From a bacterium (lineage in GTDB: Bacteria; UBA9089; CG2-30-40-21; SBAY01), in the NCBI GenBank assembly GCA_030018635.1, contig JASEHU010000037.1:1-12444 (forward strand): a stretch of 12,444 nucleotides of DNA. Reading direction: 5' to 3'. The notes below the pieces were generated by a model, which was not told the origin of the DNA, ran no database searches, and saw only the letters and a program-made list of their open reading frames with translations. Each line of letters begins with the position of its first letter. The first letter of the stretch is position 1. Position numbers and translations under genes: made by a program. This document shows, one piece after another, positions 1 to 5,445 of this stretch.

Positions 1-13
1 AGAATATAGGATT

Positions 14-62
14 CCTCAATCCTCAATCGAAAATCGAAAATCCAAAATCGAAAATCCAAAAA
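14..62. repeat. Heptamer tandem array at window edge
   Basis: Seven consecutive 7-bp units are visible: CCTCAAT twice, then CGAAAAT, CGAAAAT, CCAAAAT, CGAAAAT and CCAAAAA. It resembles one arm of the heptamer hairpins in later gaps; the partner arm would lie upstream of the window. It ends directly before a promoter-like segment. Confidence 0.75.
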
Positions 63-69
63 ATTTCCC

Positions 70-98
70 TTGACTTTTTTCCAAAAATAGTGTATAAT
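70..98 (+). promoter_or_regulatory. Strong sigma-70-type promoter for the candidate small RNA
   Basis: A -35 box TTGACT (70-75) is followed after exactly 17 bp by a perfect -10 box TATAAT (93-98). Transcription would start near 104-106, immediately before the hairpin that begins at 107. The 14 bp AAATTTCCCTTGAC (61-74) recur exactly at the cobU promoter (3119-3132). Confidence 0.7.
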
Positions 99-104
99 AA
101 AGAA

Positions 105-189
105 TAGGGCAAGGGTATAAAGAAAAGGGCGTAAGCAGATAAGACCGACCAAATCTTATTACTTTTCTTATACTTTTTGCCCTTTTTTT
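105..189 (+). ncRNA. Candidate small RNA of about 85 nt, unknown family
   Basis: The transcript expected from the promoter at 70-98 would be almost one structure. An outer stem pairs GGGCAA (107-112) with TTGCCC (177-182), GTATAA (115-120) with TTATAC (168-173), and GAAAAG (122-127) with CTTTTC (162-167). Two possible G-U pairs and single-base bulges join these segments. An inner hairpin pairs ATAAGA (139-144) with TCTTAT (154-159) around the loop CCGACCAAA. Seven T residues (183-189) follow the outer stem, as in an intrinsic terminator. No convincing ORF lies inside, and the next gene starts about 770 bp away. I recognise no Rfam family. It could instead be just the terminator of an upstream gene, but the promoter directly in front argues for an independent RNA. 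Structure and promoter are seen; RNA function is inference. Confidence 0.45.
162..189 (+). terminator. Intrinsic terminator (descending arm plus T-tract)
   Basis: The descending arm of the 107-182 stem ends in GCCC and is followed directly by seven T residues. The T-tract exists only for + strand transcription; the opposite direction has no U-run after the stem. Confidence 0.6.
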
Positions 190-215
190 CCCTTGATACC
201 AAACCGAAAATAAAA

Positions 216-348
216 ATACCACAGATTAAAAGAATGCCTTATCTTCGCTGAAGCAGGGGAATAATCATCTTCCCCAAGGCAAACCTCAAAGCATGGCACG
301 CCTCTTCTGCTAAAGTTACGGCTATTCTCTTATTTATCTCTGTGGTAT
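216..348. other. Gene-free segment closed by a 10-bp inverted repeat, possible structured RNA
   Basis: ATACCACAGA (216-225) and TCTGTGGTAT (339-348) are perfect inverted copies. Inside, GCCTT (236-240) pairs with AAGGC (276-280) and encloses two hairpins, CTTC/GAAG (243-246/250-253) and GGGGAA/TTCCCC (256-261/270-275). Together these form a plausible three-way junction. No ORF with coding character is present. I could not match it to a known riboswitch. It may be a decayed dispersed repeat or a structured leader. Confidence 0.35.
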
Positions 349-560
349 ATGTAAAAAAGGTTACTTTCCCTTATTATTTTTAAAAGTCATATATTTTAAT
401 TTAATTCACGAGCTTTTTTCCCTAAACAAGTTTGGACTTCCATAAATTTTATTAATTAAGACTACACAAGTATATTTAATTTTATTCATTTTGTCAAGTG
501 AAAAGTTAAATGTGTCGCAAAATTTTTTTTTAAAAGTTGTAAGTGCTTAATATTTAAAGA

Positions 561-588
561 CTTAATTAAGGTGTTTAATAATTAAACA
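561..588. promoter_or_regulatory. Pair of AT-rich palindromes, possible activator site
   Basis: CTTAATTAAG (561-570) is a perfect 10-bp palindrome. It is followed by TGTTTAAT-A-ATTAAACA (572-588), with 8-bp arms around one base. They lie about 100-130 bp upstream of the candidate sigma-54 promoter, a usual distance for an enhancer-binding activator. The surrounding 349-678 is AT-rich with no gene I can support. The palindromes are seen; the regulatory role is inference. Confidence 0.3.
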
Positions 589-678
589 ATATTTTGGAAA
601 TACCCCTGCTCATAAAAATTATTTAAGTCTAATAATACCAGCACAAAAATTATACCGGTAGGGAAGTTAAACATAACC

Positions 679-694
679 TGGCATAAAATTTGCT
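679..694 (+). promoter_or_regulatory. Candidate sigma-54 promoter upstream of the kinase gene
   Basis: TGGCATAAAATTTGCT matches the -24/-12 consensus TGGCACG-N4-TTGCW at all but two positions. The invariant GG (680-681) and GC (692-693) are separated by exactly 10 bp. Predicted start is near 705, giving a leader of about 255 nt before the kinase ATG; that leader would include the inverted repeat at 741-917. Two TATAAT hexamers lie beside it (696-701, 710-715), so a sigma-70 promoter is the alternative, but neither has a good -35 box. Confidence 0.4.
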
Positions 695-717
695 GTATAA
701 TTATTGCTGTATAATTA
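690..717. repeat. Two tandem copies of a 14-bp unit at the promoter
   Basis: TTGCTGTATAATTA occurs twice back to back (690-703, 704-717). Each copy carries a TATAAT hexamer. The first copy also supplies the -12 element of the candidate sigma-54 promoter. Confidence 0.7.
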
Positions 718-740
718 TTATTTAGGGTAATGCCGTAATG

Positions 741-917
741 TTAGATTGTGTGAAAAGTCATTTTAATCTTACGAGAATACAGTTAAAATGTAGAATGTAG
801 AATATTGAATGTAGAATGTCGAAAGAAAGCAGGAAAAATACTAAAACTTCATAATTCTACATTCTACATTCAATATTCTACATTCAAAGATGGATTGAGA
901 GTTTTCACACAATCTAA
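741..917. repeat. Nested inverted repeat with heptamer inner arms
   Basis: The outer arms are a perfect 16-bp inverted repeat, TTAGATTGTGTGAAAA (741-756) against 902-917. Inside is a second, unrelated hairpin of 27 perfect base pairs (793-819 with 859-885). Its arms are heptamer-like (GAATGTA, GAATATT, GAATGTA). It lies in the presumed kinase leader and has no T-tract. Its sequence differs from the other intergenic hairpins, but the design is the same. Confidence 0.8.
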
Positions 918-930
918 TGTCTCAGTTATC

Positions 931-951
931 CAGGTTTTAAACCTGTAAGGA
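931..951 (+). promoter_or_regulatory. Palindrome abutting the kinase ribosome-binding site
   Basis: CAGGTTT-T-AAACCTG (931-945) is a 7-bp inverted repeat around one base. It ends next to the Shine-Dalgarno sequence AAGGA (947-951), which is 9 bp from the ATG at 961. It could be an operator or a translational hairpin; that role is inference. Confidence 0.35.
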
Positions 952-960
952 TAAAAATTA

Positions 961-2961
961 ATGATTTGTAATAAGTGTCAGATTGAATTACCAGAGCAAA
1001 CTAATGATTCATTATGTCCTGAATGTAGTGAAGAAACAACCGATTTACAGGTAAGTGCTATTGATATTATCTTTAAGCCTCATTACAAACTGGGCAAAAG
1101 GTATGAGATTATCAATCCAATCGGTCGAGGAGGAATAGGCATTGTTTATAAGGCTAAAGACTATATCTTAGATGAGATTGTTGCCTTAAAGGTACTCGCT
1201 CCAGGACTATCTATGAATAAAGAAATAGTCGAGCGATTTAAACAAGAAACAAAGATTACTCGCAGATTAGTTCATAATAATATCATCAGAATATATGATA
1301 TAGGTAAGATTGACAATAGATGGTATCTTTCTATGGAGTATATTGATGGTAAAAATTTGAAGAGTATTCTTGAGCAAGGTCCTTTATCGATAGTTGAGAG
1401 CATTGGGATTATAAAACAGGCTTTACGGGCATTGGATGTAGTCCATAATAATCATATTATAAATCGTGATGTAAAACCACAAAATATCTTGATTGGAAAA
1501 GATGGTATTGTCAAAATAGGTGATTTTAGTATAGCCAGATCTGCGGATATCAATGGACTTACCTGTAATGATATGATGATAATCGGCTCTCCGGAATATA
1601 TGTCTCCTGAGCAGGTTGAAGGTAAAGAAATTGATAACCGCACAGACATTTACTCGGTAGGTATTGTTATGTATGAAATGCTTACCGGGAAACCGCCTTT
1701 TGAATCGGATACATTGATTGCTATTGCCCATAAACAGATATTTGAATTTCCCACCCCACCTAAAGATTTGAATCCCCAAATCCCTGTCTGGTTAGATAAT
1801 ATTATCCTGAAATGTCTATCCAAAGAACCGGCTAATAGATACCAGGATGTGGGTGAATTAATTTCAGATTTAGAAAATCATCGGGTACCCAAACTTAATT
1901 TTGAGCAAAAAAAGGATGAGGTAGCCATAACCAAAAAAACATTGTTAAAATTGAAGGAGATTGTTATTTTAAGTCTAATTGGTATTTTTATAGCCCTTGG
2001 TATTACCGGTTATTTTATCCAGAAATATTATAAAAGTCAAGAAACACTTCAAACAGCCCAAAAAGATTTTATTGACAATGCCAGGCAAGTGGTTATGTTA
2101 CAAACTAAATTAAAAGAAATAGAAATGATAAAACAAGATTTAGAGACTCAAGTGCAGGATGCCAATCAAAAAACACAAAAGAGTGAAGAGGAGAGGTTAA
2201 AATTAGAAGAGGAAAAGTCAAAATTAATGACCGAGTTACTTTCAATTAGAAACGCTGTTCAGAAAGGAACTCCACAGGATATGGCCTTAGTTGGGGCAGG
2301 TGAATTCATTATGGGCAGCGTGGAAGATGGAGAACATAAGGTTTATTTAGATGCCTTTTATATAGATAAATACGAAGTAACCAATGAAGAATATGTTAAA
2401 TTTTTAAATGCCATTGGTAAACACGAAAATTATATTGGCCTTGATTCGCAATATTGCCGGATAGAAAAAACAGATACAGGTTACAAGGTAAAGAATGGTT
2501 ATGAGCGACATCCGGTAGTAGCGATTTCCTGGTATGGGGCAAATATGTATGCCCAGTGGTCTGGTAAACGATTACCAACTACGGCCGAATGGGAAAAGGC
2601 CGCCAGAGGAACAGACGGCCGACAATACCCCTGGGGAAATGTCTATGACCGTAATAAATGTAATGTTCAACTGCGCGGATCTACGCCTGTTGGAAATTAC
2701 CCGGAAGGGAAAAGTCCTTATGGTTGTTATGATCTGGCCGGAAATGCCTTAGAATGGACGGCCGATTGGTATAGTAGTGATTATTATAAAAATCCCCCTT
2801 TAATGAATCCTAAAGGACCATCTGTGGGTAATTATCGTATCTGGCGCGGTGGTTCATGGCTTGGCAATCAATGGACGACTAAATGTAGTCTTATAAACTA
2901 TCTCTCACCGGAGAACACCCAACCGACCGCTGGATTTAGATGCGCTAAGGATTATAAATAA
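961..2961 (+). CDS. Membrane-spanning Ser/Thr protein kinase with C-terminal FGE/SUMF1-like domain
   Basis: A 666-residue protein with several modules. Residues 1-22 are a small zinc ribbon (Cys3, Cys6, Cys19, Cys22). A PknB-like kinase domain spans about 48-310: glycine loop GRGGIG (55-60), Lys77, alpha-C Glu96, catalytic Asp170 in NRDVKPQN, Asp188 in DFS, and SPE at 215-217. One hydrophobic helix (about 333-353) crosses the membrane, followed by a charged coiled coil (about 360-430). An FGE-sulfatase/SUMF1-like domain fills about 438-664 (EVTNEEY, RLPTTAEWEKAARG, YPWGN, GNALEW, RGGSW, GFRC). The kinase would face the cytoplasm and the FGE-like domain the outside. The two active-site cysteines of true formylglycine-generating enzymes do not appear at the expected place after RGGSW, so sulfatase activation is unlikely; binding or sensing fits better. 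Chlamydial Pkn1 also joins a kinase to such a domain. HRD and DFG are altered to NRD and DFS, but the catalytic residues are kept. The start is supported by AAGGA 9 bp upstream. Confidence 0.93.
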   Translation: MICNKCQIELPEQTNDSLCPECSEETTDLQVSAIDIIFKPHYKLGKRYEIINPIGRGGIGIVYKAKDYILDEIVALKVLAPGLSMNKEIVERFKQETKITRRLVHNNIIRIYDIGKIDNRWYLSMEYIDGKNLKSILEQGPLSIVESIGIIKQALRALDVVHNNHIINRDVKPQNILIGKDGIVKIGDFSIARSADINGLTCNDMMIIGSPEYMSPEQVEGKEIDNRTDIYSVGIVMYEMLTGKPPFESDTLIAIAHKQIFEFPTPPKDLNPQIPVWLDNIILKCLSKEPANRYQDVGELISDLENHRVPKLNFEQKKDEVAITKKTLLKLKEIVILSLIGIFIALGITGYFIQKYYKSQETLQTAQKDFIDNARQVVMLQTKLKEIEMIKQDLETQVQDANQKTQKSEEERLKLEEEKSKLMTELLSIRNAVQKGTPQDMALVGAGEFIMGSVEDGEHKVYLDAFYIDKYEVTNEEYVKFLNAIGKHENYIGLDSQYCRIEKTDTGYKVKNGYERHPVVAISWYGANMYAQWSGKRLPTTAEWEKAARGTDGRQYPWGNVYDRNKCNVQLRGSTPVGNYPEGKSPYGCYDLAGNALEWTADWYSSDYYKNPPLMNPKGPSVGNYRIWRGGSWLGNQWTTKCSLINYLSPENTQPTAGFRCAKDYK

Positions 2962-3098
2962 GTGAAAAGTGAAGAGTGAAAAGTGAAAAGTGAAGAAAGA
3001 AGAGAAATCAGGAAACATTTCTTTTTTTCCCTCTTCCCTCTTCCCTCTTCCCTCTTCCCTCTTCACTTTTCACTTTTCACTTTTCACTTTTCCCTCTT
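2962..3098. repeat. Heptamer hairpin between kinase and cobU
   Basis: Immediately after the kinase stop, five units of GTGAAAA/GTGAAGA (2962-2996) form the left arm. The right side is a run of ten heptamers: CCCTCTT five times (3029-3063), CACTTTT four times (3064-3091) and CCCTCTT once (3092-3098). The stem pairs 2976-2996 with 3060-3080 over 21 perfect base pairs and extends near-perfectly to 2962/3094. An ORF over this stretch (2990-3172) merely reads the repeat and is not a gene. Confidence 0.85.
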
Positions 3099-3127
3099 CC
3101 CTTCCCCCCTCTTCTTCAAAATTTCCC

Positions 3128-3156
3128 TTGACATCCTTTCATAATTGTAGTAAGAT
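3128..3156 (+). promoter_or_regulatory. Promoter of cobU, nearly leaderless
   Basis: A perfect -35 box TTGACA (3128-3133) and a -10 box TAAGAT (3151-3156) are separated by 17 bp. Transcription would start around 3162-3164, only a few bases before the ATG at 3169. The transcript would therefore be leaderless or nearly so. The AGAGG at 3161-3165 is too close to the start to be a typical ribosome-binding site. Confidence 0.65.
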
Positions 3157-3168
3157 TGTAAGAGGAAA

Positions 3169-3690
3169 ATGAGTAAATTAATCTTAGTCCTTGGAGGAAT
3201 TCGTTCGGGTAAAAGTCAATTTGCCTGCCAATTAGCTGACCAATTAAGTCAAGAGGTAGCTGTAATAGTTACCTGTATCCCTCAAGACAAAGAAATGAAG
3301 GCAAGGATTAAAGATCACAGGCTAAAAAGACCAAAACATTGGCAAACCATAGAGGCACCAAAAGAAATCAGACCACATTTACAGGAGAAAAAGGTAATTC
3401 TGATTGATTGTCTGAATATGTTTATCTCCAATTTATTGTTAGATGGGCTAACGCCAGAGACTATTTTAGAAAAGGTTTCCTCTTTAGCCGAAGGAGTAAG
3501 CAAGAAAAAGGATGGTTTTGTGATTATCGTCTCTAACGAGGTAGGCTCATGCCTTGTTCCCACAAATAAGTTAGCCAGGCAGTTCACTGATTTATTAGGT
3601 AAAGCCAATCAAATTATGGCATCCTGTGCCAATGAGGTCTATCTTTTAGTCTCCGGGATACCGGTAAAGATTAAGGAAGCGATATCGTAA
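3169..3690 (+). CDS. cobU: Adenosylcobinamide kinase / adenosylcobinamide-phosphate guanylyltransferase
   Basis: This bifunctional CobU/CobP-type enzyme phosphorylates adenosylcobinamide and then attaches GMP to give adenosylcobinamide-GDP, a step in cobalamin lower-loop assembly and salvage. The 173-residue protein is of normal family length. A P-loop GGIRSGKS sits at 9-16. The DKEMKARIKDHRLKRPKHW segment carries His50, at the position of the guanylylated histidine (His46 in the Salmonella enzyme). The Walker B-like IDCLNMFISNLL begins at Ile79. SNEVGSCLVP (122-131) matches the family signature NEVG-x-G-[IL]-VP except that Cys128 replaces the usual glycine. No cobS, cobT, cobC or transporter gene is nearby, so it is an orphan here. 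It has its own promoter. Its stop codon lies inside the left arm of the downstream hairpin (3687-3823). Confidence 0.93.
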   Translation: MSKLILVLGGIRSGKSQFACQLADQLSQEVAVIVTCIPQDKEMKARIKDHRLKRPKHWQTIEAPKEIRPHLQEKKVILIDCLNMFISNLLLDGLTPETILEKVSSLAEGVSKKKDGFVIIVSNEVGSCLVPTNKLARQFTDLLGKANQIMASCANEVYLLVSGIPVKIKEAIS

Positions 3691-3823
3691 GCGTTCAGGT
3701 ATCAGGTATCAGGTAAAAAGAGGAAGAAGAAGGCAAGAGGAAAAACTTATTCATCTTAACTCCTTCCTTATCTCTCCTGATTCCTGATACCTGATACCTG
3801 ATACCTGATACCTGAACGCTTAC
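3687..3823. repeat. Perfect 27-bp hairpin of heptamers overlapping the cobU stop
   Basis: The left arm 3687-3713 and right arm 3797-3823 are perfect inverted copies over 27 bp, from GTAAGCG inward through TCAGGTA heptamers. The right side carries extra units (CCTGATA repeated from 3783), so the arms differ in copy number. The interior is purine-rich on the left and pyrimidine-rich on the right, which could extend pairing. The cobU TAA (3688-3690) is part of the stem. The hslV Shine-Dalgarno follows 14 bp later. Confidence 0.88.
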
Positions 3824-3850
3824 AAATTTTAAGATACAGGAGGAAAAATA

Positions 3851-4378
3851 ATGATTCAGGCAACAACAATATTAGCCGTGAGTTGCAACGGTAAAGTAGC
3901 CTTAGGTGGTGATGGGCAGGTAACTATTGCCAATACCATTATGAAGCATAAGGCAAAGAAGATAAGGCGGATGTATAATGATAAGGTTTTAGCCGGGTTT
4001 GCCGGGAGTGTGGCCGATGCCTTTACCTTATTTGCCAAATTTGAAGGAAAACTTGAGGAATACCGGGGGAATTTACCGAGAGCCGCCGTAGAATTAGCCA
4101 AAGAATGGCGGACAGATAAATTCTTACGCCGATTAGAGGCATTATTAGCCGTAGCCGATAAAGACCATTCCCTGGTTATCTCAGGTAATGGTGAAGTAAT
4201 CGAGCCGGATGATGGGATTGTGGCTATTGGTTCTGGTGGTCCGTATGCCTTAGCTGCGGCTCGCGCCTTAGTAAAATATACTAGTTTATCCGCAAAAGAG
4301 ATAGTTGAAGAGGCATTGAAAATCACCTCCCAAATCTGTATCTATACCAATGACCAGATAAATGTAGAAGAACTTTAA
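3851..4378 (+). CDS. hslV: ATP-dependent protease peptidase subunit HslV (ClpQ)
   Basis: HslV is the proteasome-like, Thr-dependent peptidase that works in the cytoplasm as stacked hexamers capped by the ATPase HslU. The 175-residue protein is full length. It starts with a short propeptide, MIQA, before the nucleophile Thr5 (mature Thr1, in TTILAV). Asp21 and Lys37 fall at mature positions 17 and 33, as expected for the active site. GGDGQVT, AGFAGSVADAFTLF, AAVELAKEWRTDK, LEALLAVAD and AIGSGGPYALAAARAL are family hallmarks, and the C-terminus VEEL is the normal HslV end. The start is supported by AGGAGG (3838-3843), 7 bp upstream. hslU, which usually follows directly, is not in the window; a decayed HicB-like sequence follows the stop in the same frame instead. 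HslU must be encoded elsewhere if the protease works. Confidence 0.96.
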   Translation: MIQATTILAVSCNGKVALGGDGQVTIANTIMKHKAKKIRRMYNDKVLAGFAGSVADAFTLFAKFEGKLEEYRGNLPRAAVELAKEWRTDKFLRRLEALLAVADKDHSLVISGNGEVIEPDDGIVAIGSGGPYALAAARALVKYTSLSAKEIVEEALKITSQICIYTNDQINVEEL

Positions 4379-4582
4379 TATTTCCATCAGCTAGAATGGA
4401 GATACTGGGTTGATGTGCCGGCACTTCCTGGATGTTATTCCCAGGGAGAAACAGTAGAAGAGACTATGGTTAATATTCGTGAATCTATCGAAACTCATCT
4501 TGAGGCACTAAAAGAAGATAGACAGCCTTTACCAGGAGAAGCAGGATTTATGTTTGGAAGGGTGGCTGTAGCAGTAGCGTAA
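4379..4582 (+). pseudogene. N-terminally truncated HicB-like antitoxin remnant
   Basis: Reading on in the hslV frame directly after its TAA gives 67 codons ending at a TAA (4580-4582). The translation contains RYWVDVPALPGCYSQGET followed by VEETMVNIRESIETHLEALKED, a good match to the HicB/UPF0150 antitoxin fold. The usual first ten or so residues (a strand beginning with Met) are missing. The first in-frame start-like codon is a GTG at 4415, already inside the conserved core. No HicA toxin is adjacent. It is most simply a relic. Translation by readthrough of the hslV stop, giving an HslV-HicB fusion, is possible but unsupported. Confidence 0.65.
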
Positions 4583-4651
4583 AACTATAGACTTCTCCAA
4601 AATCTTTGCCTTTTTGAAGGAGTATTGCCGCTGTTAGGAAGGAGATGAATT

Positions 4652-4771
4652 ATGCCTGACCAACAAAAACAAGAATATCAAACAGTGATGCTGGCTGCGT
4701 TGCTGGATAATGTGGAGGGAAGGAGAAATAGCAATGGACAATTTAGTTCCAACAGAAAGAATAGAGAGTAA
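4652..4771 (+). pseudogene. Short ORF (39 aa), probable relic of a gene 5' end
   Basis: An ATG at 4652 has a good Shine-Dalgarno (AGGAAGGAG, 4636-4644) and opens a 39-codon frame that overlaps the ORF6N gene start. Its first residues, MPDQQKQEYQTVMLAALL, resemble from memory the N-terminus of some HD-domain Cas10/Csm1 proteins (the YQTV-x-LAALLHDIGK type). The HD motif is absent, and the sequence turns into the leader of the next gene. A second copy of the same stretch occurs at 5285-5309. It is probably a broken gene start. The Cas10 link is a weak inference, and a real small protein cannot be excluded. Confidence 0.35.
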
Positions 4772-5234
4772 GATTCTTTTAATAAGAGGAGAGAAAGTGA
4801 TGCTGGATAGGGACCTGGCAGAGCTTTATGAAGTGCCTACTAAAAGGCTTAATGAGCAGGTGAAGAGAAATATAAAACGTTTTCCTGACGATTTTATATT
4901 TCAGTTGACAAAAGAAGAGAAAGATGAGGTGGTCGCAAATTGCGACCACCTCAAATCCCTGAAATATTCTCCTCAGTTACCCTATGCCTTCACAGAACAA
5001 GGCGTAGCAATGCTTTCATCTGTGCTTAACAGCGAAAGAGCCATCCTGGTCAATATCCAAATTATGCGGGCATTTACAAAACTTAGAAAGATACTGGCCT
5101 CACACGAGGATTTGAGAAGAAAGTTAGAGGATATGGAAATGAAGTATGATACCCAGTTCAAGGTAGTCTTTGATGCCATAAAAAGCTTAATGACTCCGCC
5201 TACCAAAGAACAGAAGAAAATAGGATTTGTCTGA
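4734..5234 (+). CDS. ORF6N-domain (KilA-N-associated) DNA-binding protein
   Basis: A 166-residue protein of the ORF6N family, found in phages and scattered through bacterial accessory regions, usually as probable DNA-binding regulators. The ORF6N domain covers roughly residues 5-95: VPTERIESKILLIRGEKVML, DRDLAELYEV, LNEQVKRNIKRFPDDFIFQL and LPYAFTEQGVAML are typical. A charged helix-forming tail follows (about 115-155), ending KKIGFV, which is the usual C-terminus, so it looks complete. I prefer the ATG at 4734 because AAGGAG (4720-4725) lies 8 bp upstream; an in-frame ATG at 4710 would add eight residues without a good ribosome-binding site. It sits between relics (HicB-like upstream, direct repeats on both sides), which suggests acquisition as a small mobile cassette. 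Its target is unknown. Confidence 0.88.
   Translation: MDNLVPTERIESKILLIRGEKVMLDRDLAELYEVPTKRLNEQVKRNIKRFPDDFIFQLTKEEKDEVVANCDHLKSLKYSPQLPYAFTEQGVAMLSSVLNSERAILVNIQIMRAFTKLRKILASHEDLRRKLEDMEMKYDTQFKVVFDAIKSLMTPPTKEQKKIGFV
4926..4952. repeat. Perfect 27-nt palindrome inside the ORF6N gene
   Basis: GAGGTGGTCGCAA (4926-4938), one central A, then TTGCGACCACCTC (4940-4952): 13-bp perfect arms. It occupies exactly nine codons (Glu65 to Leu73, EVVANCDHL). It could be a DNA-binding site, for example for autoregulation, or a recombination site. Confidence 0.85.
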
Positions 5235-5247
5235 GATTAGCTGGTAA

Positions 5248-5277
5248 AATTAGTGATAATTCGTGTTCATTCGTGGC
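5248..5277. repeat. Three degenerate 10-bp units (ATTCGTG type)
   Basis: AATTAGTGAT, AATTCGTGTT and CATTCGTGGC follow one another. This low-complexity, non-coding motif immediately precedes the second copy of the 25-bp direct repeat. Confidence 0.5.
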
Positions 5278-5322
5278 TAAATCAAAGAATATCAAACCGT
5301 GATTCTGTCCGTATTTCAAGTT

Positions 5323-5359
5323 CCCTCTCCCCTTTGCGGGAGAGGGTTAGGGTGAGGGG
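5323..5359. repeat. CCCTCTCCC palindromic repeat
   Basis: CCCTCTCCC (5323-5331) and GGGAGAGGG (5338-5346) form a perfect 9-bp hairpin with a 6-nt loop, followed by TTAGGGTGAGGGG. Very similar GAGAGGGTTAGGGTGAGGG elements are widespread intergenic repeats in unrelated bacteria, as I know from memory. ORFs over it only read the repeat. Confidence 0.7.
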
Positions 5360-5445
5360 AAAGAGGGCTGCTGTATACTGCTACCCTGTTGGAGAGGAAT
5401 GGAGAGAAATTTTGTTTCTAACTCAATTTCCCATCCTCTTACCTT

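Larger units (their letters stand above)
4671..5309. repeat. Imperfect 25-bp direct repeat flanking the ORF6N gene
   Basis: 4671-4695 and 5285-5309 are direct copies matching at 22 of 25 positions. Both start AAGAATATCAAAC and both can be read as EYQTV-[MI]-L. They lie 614 bp apart, one on each side of the ORF6N gene. They may be duplicated target sequence from insertion, or two relics of the same gene start. Confidence 0.55.

Noticed and set aside
16..222. 68-aa ORF on the minus strand
   Set aside because: It reads the heptamer array and the small-RNA hairpin backwards (FGFSILDFRFSIED reflects the repeat); no ribosome-binding site or domain.
278..330. GGCAAACC followed by GGCACGC, reminiscent of a c-di-GMP-I riboswitch
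   Set aside because: The ACGCAAAGCC block and the second conserved stem are missing, so the core cannot be assembled.
3029..3098. Tandem array considered as a CRISPR
   Set aside because: Units are 7 bp with no spacers; it is a simple tandem repeat.
2990..3172. 60-aa ORF rich in Ser, Phe and Pro
   Set aside because: Translation of the CCCTCTT/CACTTTT repeat; it overlaps the cobU start and has no coding character.
3856..4326. 156-aa ORF opposite hslV
   Set aside because: Shadow of a well-conserved gene; no independent signals.
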